NCBI RefSeq assembly: GCF_017573545.1
Contig: NZ_JAGEOK010000016.1
Span: 124,001-188,000 of the forward strand
Reading direction: 5' to 3'
Length of the DNA stretch: 64,000 nt
DNA from: Actinomadura nitritigenes
GTDB taxonomy: Bacteria; Actinomycetota; Actinomycetes; Streptosporangiales; Streptosporangiaceae
How positions within the stretch are numbered: position 1 is the stretch's first letter; each line of letters begins with the position of its first letter. The translations under genes and the position numbers were made by a program. The notes under the pieces are model-generated. The model saw only the letters and a program-made list of their open reading frames with translations. It was not told the origin of the DNA and made no database searches. This document shows, one piece after another, positions 35,003-41,971 of the stretch.

Positions 35003-35254
35003 TCAGCCGCCGAGGCTGTCGAGGGCGGTGTCGAGGCGCTGGGCGAGGCGTTCGAGCTGCTCGTCGTTGGCGCCGGTGTCGAGTTCGGCGATGACGGCGT
35101 CGCGGGTGGTGATCACCAGGGCGTCGTCGGCCTCGCCGCGTCCGGTGGGCGTGGACGGGACGACGGCGGCGTGCCCGCCGACGACGACGAGGGCGGCGCC
35201 GCGGTCGGTGGAGGCCAGCAGTTCGTGCAGGTGGGCTGGTGTGATCGTCGGCAT
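35003..35254 (-). CDS. Small conserved-looking hypothetical protein
   Basis: 83 residues from ATG 35254 with a very strong AGGAGGT 8 nt upstream, which decides the start. ITPAHLHELLAS and GAALVVVGGHAAVVP precede a C-terminal acidic helix (DTGANDEQLERLAQRLDTAL). There is no signal peptide or membrane helix. I do not recognise a family. It follows the epimerase gene by 80 nt on the same strand and may be cotranscribed with it. Confidence 0.72.
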   Translation of the reverse strand: MPTITPAHLHELLASTDRGAALVVVGGHAAVVPSTPTGRGEADDALVITTRDAVIAELDTGANDEQLERLAQRLDTALDSLGG

Positions 35255-35334
35255 CGGGTGACCTCCTGTGGATGTTCGGCGGGGCGTGCGGGCCGAGGCG
35301 GGCGAGGCGCGGCGCGGGGGCTGCGCGCCCGGGG

Positions 35335-36405
35335 TCAGGGTTTCTGGCCGACGCCGGTGGCGATCTCGCGGGCGCGGGTGGGGCCGCCGGTGCCGGGCGC
35401 CAGGGGCGGGGTGTCGCGTCCGGCGCCGGTCCGCAGGCCCTCCAGGAAGGCGGCCATCGCGTCGCGGGCGGTGTGGCGGGGCGTCCAGCCGAGCTCGGCG
35501 CGGGCGCGCGCGGTGTCCATGATCGGCACTTGCAGGGCCAGGTCGAACAGGCCGGGCGAGGCGGGGACCAGGTGCAGGTTCCAGGCGGCGGCCAGGACGG
35601 CGCGCACGCCGCGGGCGGGCAGCCGGACGGTGCGGGCGTCGAGCAGGTCGGCCAGGACGGCGGGGTCGATGACGGGCTCGGCGGCGATGTTGAAGGCGCC
35701 GCGGGCGTCGCCGAGCGCGGCGAGCGCGAACGCCTGCCCGGCGTCGGCGGAGTGCAGGGCCTGGAAGCGCAGGCCGGGCAGGTCGGGGACGACCGGGACG
35801 CGGCCGGGCCGGGCGAGGCGGCCGGGCAGCAGCGGCCCGGCGAACAGGCGGCGCTGCTGGGCGGCGCTCTGGCGCTCGAACACGAAGCCGGGGCGGATCC
35901 GCACGACGCGGGTCTGCGGGCGGCGGGCCTCGAAGGCGTCCAGGAGGCGTTCGACGTAGGCCTTCTCGCGGCTGTAGGCGGCGCCGGGCCAGCCGTGGGT
36001 GGGCCAGGACTCGTCGACGGCGCGGTCCTTGGGGCCGGGGGAGTAGGCGCCGACGGAGGACGCCACCACCAGGGCGGGCACGCCGGCGTCGGCGACGGCG
36101 TCGGCGACGGCGTCCAGGACGCGGGTGGTGCCGACGACGTTGGAGTCCCAGGTGACGGCGGGCCGGTGGGTGGGCTGGAACAGCCAGGCGAGGTGGATCA
36201 CGGCGTCGGCGCCGCGCAGCAGCGGGACCAGGTCGGTGTCGGTGACGTCGGCCTGCGCCCATTCGACTCCGCCGTCGCGGGCGGCCCGCGCGCCGGGGCC
36301 GCGGCGCGACAGCCCGAGGACGGAGGTGGCGCGGGGATCGGCGGTGAGCGCTTCGACGGTGCTGGTGCCGATGTTGCCGGTGGCGCCGGTGACCACGACC
36401 CGCAT
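35335..36405 (-). CDS. NAD-dependent epimerase/dehydratase family protein (atypical SDR)
   Basis: 356 residues. VTGATGNIGTSTVEAL at the N-terminus gives the Rossmann loop, VIHLAWLF and VASSVGAYSPG follow, and catalytic Tyr and Lys are in AAYSREKAYVERLL. The C-terminal half with ELGWTPRHTARDAM resembles nucleotide-sugar epimerase-like SDRs of unknown substrate. No sugar-pathway gene is adjacent. The following small gene on the same strand may be in the same transcript. Confidence 0.86.
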   Translation of the reverse strand: MRVVVTGATGNIGTSTVEALTADPRATSVLGLSRRGPGARAARDGGVEWAQADVTDTDLVPLLRGADAVIHLAWLFQPTHRPAVTWDSNVVGTTRVLDAVADAVADAGVPALVVASSVGAYSPGPKDRAVDESWPTHGWPGAAYSREKAYVERLLDAFEARRPQTRVVRIRPGFVFERQSAAQQRRLFAGPLLPGRLARPGRVPVVPDLPGLRFQALHSADAGQAFALAALGDARGAFNIAAEPVIDPAVLADLLDARTVRLPARGVRAVLAAAWNLHLVPASPGLFDLALQVPIMDTARARAELGWTPRHTARDAMAAFLEGLRTGAGRDTPPLAPGTGGPTRAREIATGVGQKP

Positions 36406-36486
36406 GGTGTTCCCCCTCAGTCGTCCCTGCAGGTGGACGGCCCCATTCCCGCCATGCGCCGGTCTACACGCCCGGCGGCGCGCGCC

Positions 36487-36520
36487 TCCGCGGTGCCCTC
36501 CGCGGTGCCTTCCGCGGGGG
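36487..36520. repeat. 12-nt tandem repeat in the epimerase/CGNR spacer
   Basis: The unit CTCCGCGGTGCC occurs twice with a third degenerate TTCCGCGG copy in the 130-nt gap between two minus-strand genes. No coding signal is seen here. Confidence 0.55.
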
Positions 36521-36535
36521 GGCGCCGTGCCGGGG

Positions 36536-37129
36536 TCAGGCGTGCGTGCCGGGGGTGGTGCGGCGGGCGCGGAACGCGGCGGCCTTGGCGCGGTTGCCGC
36601 ACTGGCGCATGTCGCACCAGCGGCGGGTGCGGCGTCGGGAGGTGTCCAGGTAGAGGCGGGTGCAGGGGTCGGCCTGGCATTCCTTGAGCACGCCGCGGCC
36701 GGCGTCGACGCCGTCGTCGGTGCGTTCTCCGGGTCCGGCCGCGGCGGCGAGCAGGTCGACGGCGGCGCGGGCGGCGGCGGCCAGGACGGCGGTGGCGTCG
36801 CCGTCGCGGTGCACGGCGCCGTCGCCGGTGAGGCGGGGGACGGGCGGTGCGGCGGCGGCCCGGCGGTTGATCAGGTCGCGGTCGTCGGCGGCGGGGGCCC
36901 GGCCGTGCAGGACGGCGGTCGCGGCGCGGTAGATCGCCTCGCGGAGGTCGACGGCGGCGGCGAGGTCGGCGTCGCTCACCGGGGGCGGGTCGGTGACGAG
37001 CCCGGCGGCGACGGCCCAGCGGGCGAGCCGGTCGGGGGCGGTGAGCAGGTCGCGGCGGTCGTCGCGGCGGTGCTGGACGGTCCCGGCGAGATCGAGGGCG
37101 AGGTCGCCGGAGTGGAAGGTGAACTCCAT
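36536..37129 (-). CDS. ABATE/CGNR zinc-finger transcriptional regulator
   Basis: 197 residues. The N-terminal ABATE domain (DLALDLAGTVQHRR) is followed by a C-terminal CGNR zinc finger: CQADPCTRLYLD then WCDMRQCGNRAKAAAF, with four cysteines for zinc. Such proteins are predicted stress-related regulators. It is divergent from an EamA transporter, and the 86-bp gap between them holds two copies of one operator, so it most likely represses itself and the exporter until a ligand appears. Confidence 0.88.
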   Translation of the reverse strand: MEFTFHSGDLALDLAGTVQHRRDDRRDLLTAPDRLARWAVAAGLVTDPPPVSDADLAAAVDLREAIYRAATAVLHGRAPAADDRDLINRRAAAAPPVPRLTGDGAVHRDGDATAVLAAAARAAVDLLAAAAGPGERTDDGVDAGRGVLKECQADPCTRLYLDTSRRRTRRWCDMRQCGNRAKAAAFRARRTTPGTHA

Positions 37130-37138
37130 CCCCCCATG

Positions 37139-37200
37139 GTAACCGGCTTGACAGGTTACGAACGGTGGTCCGAGGATGAATAACCATCAAGACCGGTTAC
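37139..37200. promoter_or_regulatory. Twin operators between the CGNR regulator and EamA exporter
   Basis: GTAACC-N9-GGTTAC (37139-37159) and TAACC-N9-GGTTA (37181-37199) are the same 5-6 bp inverted repeat twice, centres 41 bp apart (about four turns). TTGACA (37148-37153) lies within the first copy and could be the -35 of the exporter with GAGGAT as -10. Confidence 0.65.
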
Positions 37201-37215
37201 TTATGGAGGTGCCTC

Positions 37216-38178
37216 ATGGTGGTCCCGCGCACCCCGGCCGCGCCGTCTCCGGAGACGGCGTCCGCCAAGGCGGGACGGCGAAGGGCGGCGCCGGCGGACC
37301 CGAGCGGCACCCGGTCCGGCGGCGAGCGCAGGGGAGTGGCGGGCGCGGCGATGCCGGCGGTGTTCGTCCTGCTGTGGAGCAGCGCGTTCATCGCCGGAGC
37401 GATCGGGGTGGACGCCGCCCCTCCGCTGCTGCTGATCTTCGCGCGGTTCGCCGCCGCCGGGCTCCTGCTGGCCGGCTACGCGATCGCCGTCCGGGCGCCG
37501 TGGCCGCGGGGCCGCGCCCTCGCGCACCTGGCGGTGTCGGGGCTGCTCATCCAGGCCGTCCAGTTCGGGGCCCTCTACAGCGCCATGGCGATGGGCCTGC
37601 CCGCCGGGGTCGTCGCGCTCGTCCAGGGCCTGAACCCGGTCGTGATCGCGCTGCTGGCGGCGCGGGTCCTGGGGGAGCGGGTCACCGGACGCCAGTGGGC
37701 CGGGTTCGGGCTCGGCGCCGCCGGGGTCGTGCTGGCCGTCGCCGACCGCGTCGCCTTCTCCCCCCTCGGGGTGGTCCTGTGCCTGGTCGGGCTCCTCGGC
37801 CTCAGCCTCGGCACCCTCTACCAGAAGCGCCACGTCACCGACATGGACGTGCGCACCGGCACCGCCGTGCAGTTCCTGGTCGCCGCACCGCCGCTCGGCG
37901 CGCTGTCGCTGCTGACCGAGACACCGGCCGTCGCGCACTGGGGCGCGTTCGGCGCCTCGCTCGCCTGGATGGTGGCGGTGAACTCCATCGGGGTGTTCCT
38001 TCTGCTGAACACCATGCTGCGCCGTTCCCCGGCCTCGACCGTCGCCGCCCTGTTCTTCCTGACCCCGTCGGTCACCGCGGTGCTGGCGTGGGCGGCGCTC
38101 GGGCAGGCGCTGGACCCGCTCGCCGGCGCCGGGCTCGTCCTCGGCGGCGCCGGCGTCCTGCTGGCCGGCCGCCGCTGA
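37216..38178 (+). CDS. EamA-family (DMT) transporter
   Basis: 320 residues with ten membrane helices in two EamA repeats after a 48-residue basic cytoplasmic N-terminus. FVLLWSSAFIAGAIGV begins helix 1 and PSVTAVLAWAALGQ is in helix 9-10. RBS GGAGGT is 6 nt before ATG 37216. DMT carriers of this type export amino acids, purines or drugs. Control by the adjacent CGNR protein through the twin operators is likely. Confidence 0.88.
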   Translation: MVVPRTPAAPSPETASAKAGRRRAAPADPSGTRSGGERRGVAGAAMPAVFVLLWSSAFIAGAIGVDAAPPLLLIFARFAAAGLLLAGYAIAVRAPWPRGRALAHLAVSGLLIQAVQFGALYSAMAMGLPAGVVALVQGLNPVVIALLAARVLGERVTGRQWAGFGLGAAGVVLAVADRVAFSPLGVVLCLVGLLGLSLGTLYQKRHVTDMDVRTGTAVQFLVAAPPLGALSLLTETPAVAHWGAFGASLAWMVAVNSIGVFLLLNTMLRRSPASTVAALFFLTPSVTAVLAWAALGQALDPLAGAGLVLGGAGVLLAGRR

Positions 38179-38223
38179 CACCGCCCCGCACAGCCCACGA
38201 CCGGCCCGCGCGCTCGGCCGGTT

Positions 38224-38262
38224 CGGCGGGCCCGGCCCGTCCCGGGGGCGCCGGGCCCGCCG
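38224..38262. terminator. Bidirectional hairpin terminator
   Basis: CGGCGGGCCCGGC (38224-38236) and GCCGGGCCCGCCG (38250-38262) are perfect 13-bp arms with a 13-nt loop, between convergent EamA and Ogt genes. One of the strongest hairpins in the window. Confidence 0.65.
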
Positions 38263-38263
38263 G

Positions 38264-39040
38264 TCAGGCGGGGGACGGGTCCGGGCCGTCCGGGCGGCAG
38301 TGCAGGCACGGCCGGTACCCCGCGGCCCGCGCGGCGGCCAGGTCCCGGAACCCGCGCCGGTGCGAGGGCGCGATCCGGCGCGCGTCGGCGCACGTCGGGA
38401 AGCACACGATCCCGGTGGTGTCGCTGCCGACCAGCCGCACCCCGCGCCGCGCCAGCCCGGCGACCTCGTCCACGTCGACGTCCTCGGCGCGCAGCAGCCG
38501 CTCCTTGGCCGCCGCCCCGAACACGTACTCGCCCAGCGACCCGTCCGACCGGGTCACCCGATGGCAGGGGATCAGCAGCGGCACCGGATTGCGGCCCAGC
38601 GCCGACCCGACCGCCCGCACCGCCTTCGGACGCCCCGCACGCCGCGCCACCCACGCGTACGGGCGGGTCTGCCCGCGCGGGATCGTCGCCGCGGCCCGCA
38701 GCACCGCCGCCTCGAACCCGCTGAGCCCGCGCAGGTCCAGCGCCAGGTCGCCGAGCCGCCCCGTCCGCAGCGCCGGGACCAGCCCGGCGGGCGGCGCGTC
38801 GGCGGGCAGCAGCGGCCGCGCGAACCGCTCCCGGAACGACGCGGTGAACTCCTCCTCGTCCAGCCCGGCCCGCACGTACGCCACACCGCGGTCGGTGAAC
38901 GCCACCCGCAGGTGCTCCAGCGGCCCGTCCACCTCGACGCGGCGCGCGGCGATCCGGTCCAGCAGCGCGGGCGGCGCGTCGGCGGCGAGCCCGGCCAGGC
39001 CCTCCAGCAGCGCGTCGGACGCGGGATCGATGCCGCTCAT
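38264..39040 (-). CDS. O6-methylguanine-DNA methyltransferase with C-terminal Ada-type zinc module
   Basis: 258 residues. The Ogt domain includes RPYAWVARRAGRPKAVRAVG and the methyl-acceptor IPCHRV with C159, preceded by its ribonuclease-like N-domain. After a short linker, DTTGIVCFPTCADARRI and AGYRPCLHCRP form a second module with C213, C217, C245 and C248. The spacing (4, 28, 3) is nearly that of Ada C38, C42, C69 and C72, whose first cysteine takes methyl from phosphotriesters. In Ada that module is N-terminal and followed by an AraC HTH; here it is C-terminal and no HTH is present. Coupled to an ECF sigma gene by ATGA. Confidence 0.9.
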   Translation of the reverse strand: MSGIDPASDALLEGLAGLAADAPPALLDRIAARRVEVDGPLEHLRVAFTDRGVAYVRAGLDEEEFTASFRERFARPLLPADAPPAGLVPALRTGRLGDLALDLRGLSGFEAAVLRAAATIPRGQTRPYAWVARRAGRPKAVRAVGSALGRNPVPLLIPCHRVTRSDGSLGEYVFGAAAKERLLRAEDVDVDEVAGLARRGVRLVGSDTTGIVCFPTCADARRIAPSHRRGFRDLAAARAAGYRPCLHCRPDGPDPSPA

Positions 39041-39690
39041 CGGGCACCCCCTTCTTCCTGATCATGGTGCAGGCGACGCAGGCGCGCCAGGCCGCGGGAG
39101 ACGTGCGACTTCACGGTGCCCTCCGGCACTCCCATCACCTCCGCGATCTCCGCGACCGGCAGGTCGGTGACGTGCCGCAGCACCACCGCGGCGCGCTGCG
39201 CCTCCGGCAGGGCCGCCAGCAGCCCCGCCAGCTCCCGCCCGGTCTCGTGCCGCGCCGCCGCGTCCTCCACGCCCTCGGCGGGGTCGGGCGGGTCCGGTGC
39301 GTCCTCCAGCGGACCCGGCGGCGGCCTGCGCGCCGCCGTGCGCAGCCCGTTGCGCCACACGTTCGTCAGGATCGTCAGCAGCCACGCCCGGGGCCGCAGG
39401 TCCGCGATCCGCTCCGGCCCGTACCCGCACAGCGCCCGGTAGGCCCGCAGGAACGCCTCGGCGGACAGGTCCTCGGCCTCCGCCCACCGGCCGCACAGCC
39501 GCAGCGCGGTGGAGAACACCGGCCCCCGGTACGCCTCGTACATCACGGCGAACCCGCCGTCCAGGTCGCCGGACAGCGCGGCGACGACCCGCGCGCCCGC
39601 GGCGTCGCCCCCGCCTTCGGCGCTCCCGCCGCCGGAAGCCCCGGTGGACGCCTCGGCGGGCCGGATCGAAACCTCGTCGGTAACCGTCAC
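39037..39690 (-). CDS. ECF RNA polymerase sigma factor, operon partner of Ogt-Ada
   Basis: 217 residues. Region 2 spans EDLSAEAFLRAYRALCGYG with the LTILTNVWRNGLR segment; region 4 is LPEAQRAAVVLRHVTDLPVAEIA (described by its ends LPEAQRAA and PVAEIAEVM) and VPEGTVKSHVSRGLARLRR. A disordered acidic N-terminus of about 40 residues precedes region 2. No anti-sigma gene is near. Its stop overlaps the start of the alkyltransferase gene (ATGA), so sigma and repair protein are made together. Confidence 0.9.
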   Translation of the reverse strand: MTVTDEVSIRPAEASTGASGGGSAEGGGDAAGARVVAALSGDLDGGFAVMYEAYRGPVFSTALRLCGRWAEAEDLSAEAFLRAYRALCGYGPERIADLRPRAWLLTILTNVWRNGLRTAARRPPPGPLEDAPDPPDPAEGVEDAAARHETGRELAGLLAALPEAQRAAVVLRHVTDLPVAEIAEVMGVPEGTVKSHVSRGLARLRRLHHDQEEGGAR

Positions 39691-39779
39691 ATCCCCTTCA
39701 ACACCGCCGCCGCCCGGCCCGTTGCGCCCTTGGGCCCGCGACGCCGCCCCGGGCCCCGGTCGCCGGCCGGGGAGCGGAG

Positions 39780-40445
39780 TCAGCCGAGCCAGCCCGGGCG
39801 GATCATCCCCGACTCGTAGGCCAGCACCACCAGCTGCGCCCGGTCCCGCGCCCCCAGCTTGGACAGGATACGGCTGACGTGCGTCTTGGCGGTCGCCGGC
39901 GACAGCACCAGCCGCTCGGCGATCTCCTCGTTCGACAGGCCCTGCGCGACGAGCTCCAGCACCTCCCGCTCCCGCGCCGTCAGCACGTCCAGCTCCACCG
40001 ACGGCGGTGGCGCGCTGATCCGGGAGGCGAACTCGGCGATCAGCCGCCGCGTCACCGCCGGCGCCAGCAGCGCGTCACCGCGCGCCACCACCCGCACCCC
40101 GTGGATCAGCTCCGGCGGCTCGGTGTCCTTCACCAGGAACCCACTGGCCCCCGCCTTGATCGCGCCGTACACGTAGTCGTCCAGGTCGAACGTCGTCAAG
40201 ATCACCACCTTGACGTCCGCCAGGGCGCGGTCGGTGACGATCCGCCGGGTCGCCTCCAGCCCGTCCAGCACCGGCATCCGCACGTCCATCAGCACCACGT
40301 CCGGGCGCAGCTCGCGCGCCAGCCGCACCGCCCGCTCGCCGTCCCCGGCCTCGGCGACGATCTCGATGTCGTCCTCGCCCTCCAGGATCGAGCGGAACCC
40401 GGCCCGCACGAGCGTCTGGTCGTCGGCCAGCGCCACCCGGATCAC
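39780..40445 (-). CDS. NarL/LuxR-family response regulator
   Basis: 221 residues from GTG 40445. Receiver with acidic pair ADD near residue 8, phospho-acceptor in VVLMDVRMP (about D54) and lysine in SGFLVKDTEP; LuxR HTH at LTAREREVLELVAQGLSNEEIAERL (ends LTAREREV and EEIAERL). It overlaps the upstream kinase stop by 4 nt (GTGA), forming a kinase-regulator operon. Likely targets include its own region or the ABC exporter at 44.6-46.4 kb. Confidence 0.93.
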   Translation of the reverse strand: MIRVALADDQTLVRAGFRSILEGEDDIEIVAEAGDGERAVRLARELRPDVVLMDVRMPVLDGLEATRRIVTDRALADVKVVILTTFDLDDYVYGAIKAGASGFLVKDTEPPELIHGVRVVARGDALLAPAVTRRLIAEFASRISAPPPSVELDVLTAREREVLELVAQGLSNEEIAERLVLSPATAKTHVSRILSKLGARDRAQLVVLAYESGMIRPGWLG

Positions 40446-41902
40446 GTGTCCTCCCGCATCGCCCGCCCGGGCCTTCCGTCCGCCACCTGTTCTCCCGCTC
40501 CCTCGTCGTGCCCCCGGCGGCCGCCCGGGGCGTCCAGCGGCAGCCGCGCCCGCACCCGGAACCCGCCGCCGGGGCCCGGGCCCGCGGTCAGCTCGCCGCC
40601 GACCGCCACGGCCCGCTCCCGCATGCCGCGCAGCCCGTTGCCGCCCGCCGGCACGCTCGCCGGCACGCTCGCCGGCACGGCCGCCGGGCCGTCCTCGCGC
40701 CCGCCCGCCGCGGCGGTGCCGCCGGGCGGGCCCGCCCCATCATCGTCGATCTGCACGATCACCGCGTCCGCGGTGCACCGCACCTCCACCGTCACCGTCC
40801 CCGCGCCCGCATGCCGGACGACGTTGGTCAGCGCCTCCTGCACGATCCGGTACCCCGCCAGCCCGACCGGCGCCGGCACCGCCGCCAGCCGCCCACCGCC
40901 CGCACCGCCGGTGTCGTCATCGGTGCCGCCGGTGCCGTCACCGGCGGCGAGGTCACCGGCCCGCCGCACCCGCAGCCCCGCGGCCGCCGTGCGCTCCAGC
41001 AGCTCACCGACCCGCGCCAGCGACGGCACCGGCTCCACCGGCCCCGCCCCGCCGCCGGGCTCGTCGACCTGCCGCAGCACCCCCAGCACCCCGCGCAGCT
41101 CCCGCAGCGTCTGCCGGCTCGCCGCCTTGATCGCCTCGAGCGCCGCGTACGCCCGCGCCGGATCGTCGCGCCGGTGCAGCGCCGCCCCCGCCTGCACGTT
41201 GATCAGCGAGATCTGGTGCGCCAGCACGTCGTGCAGCTCCCGCGCGATCCGCAGCCGCTCCTGCGCCGCCCGCCGCAGTGCCTCCTCCTCCCGGCCGCGC
41301 TCGGCCGCGGCGGCGCGCCGCTCGGCCTCCTCGACCCGGATCCGCCGCCCCCGCACGTACTGCCCGATCCCGACCGTCACCAGCAGCGCCAGCGACAGCG
41401 ACGCCACGCCCCGCGCGTCGGCCACCGCGTCCGGATCGCCGCCGCCCCCGCCCCGCACCGCCGAGGTCGTCAGGAACCCCGCGTTCACCACGATCACCGC
41501 GCCCAGCGGCACCGCGAGCCGGCACTGCACCGCCGCGTTGAACAGCGCCACCAGGAACACGAACGCGATCGGCCCGTCCGGATACCCCAGCGGGTAGTAC
41601 AGCGGCGGCACCACGGTCGCCACCACCAGCAGCACCACCGGATGCCGGCGCCGCCACACCAGCGCCAGCGTCGTCACCGCGATCAGCGCCAGCCCGCCCG
41701 GCCACAGCGGGCGGTCGCCGGGCTTGACCGCGACCGCGCTCATCACCAGCGTGACCACCAGCGCGGCCACCGCCGGCACCACCTCGCCGACCCGCCCGCG
41801 ACCCCACCGGCCGTCCCACTCCCGCCGGAACCGGGCCGACCACGGCCGCGACGGCGGGCTCGGCGGGACGGAACGCCCGGGACGCGGCGAGGGCACGGTC
41901 AC
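40442..41902 (-). CDS. HisKA_3 sensor histidine kinase
   Basis: 486 residues from GTG 41902, chosen because TACGGT (minus strand, 41909-41914) lies 6 nt upstream; GTG 41941 is an alternative. About four to five membrane helices in residues 50-165 with very short loops, then a DHp helix with phospho-histidine in RELHDVLAHQISLI and an HATPase domain (IVQEALTNVVRHAG, GNGLRGMRERA). Intramembrane-sensing architecture suggests detection of membrane-active agents. The C-terminal linker contains VPASVPASVPAGG, from 12-nt tandem repeats at about 40647-40682. Confidence 0.9.
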   Translation of the reverse strand: MTVPSPRPGRSVPPSPPSRPWSARFRREWDGRWGRGRVGEVVPAVAALVVTLVMSAVAVKPGDRPLWPGGLALIAVTTLALVWRRRHPVVLLVVATVVPPLYYPLGYPDGPIAFVFLVALFNAAVQCRLAVPLGAVIVVNAGFLTTSAVRGGGGGDPDAVADARGVASLSLALLVTVGIGQYVRGRRIRVEEAERRAAAAERGREEEALRRAAQERLRIARELHDVLAHQISLINVQAGAALHRRDDPARAYAALEAIKAASRQTLRELRGVLGVLRQVDEPGGGAGPVEPVPSLARVGELLERTAAAGLRVRRAGDLAAGDGTGGTDDDTGGAGGGRLAAVPAPVGLAGYRIVQEALTNVVRHAGAGTVTVEVRCTADAVIVQIDDDGAGPPGGTAAAGGREDGPAAVPASVPASVPAGGNGLRGMRERAVAVGGELTAGPGPGGGFRVRARLPLDAPGGRRGHDEGAGEQVADGRPGRAMREDT

Positions 41903-41971
41903 CCGCCCACCGTAGCGGCCCCTGACTTTCGGCAGTATCACCGCAGATCACCGGCTTGTACCGTGGTCCGG
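41903..41971. promoter_or_regulatory. Head-to-head promoters of two histidine kinases
   Basis: In a 69-bp gap, TACGGT on the minus strand (41909-41914) is 6 nt from GTG 41902 and TACCGT on the plus strand (41959-41964) is 7 nt from GTG 41972. Both look leaderless. The two systems could be co-controlled by a single site here. Confidence 0.5.

Noticed and set aside
39747..39772. Hairpin between the response regulator and ECF genes
   Set aside because: CCCCGG and CCGGGG can pair but alternative folds of equal quality exist in this GC-rich gap, so I do not call a terminator.
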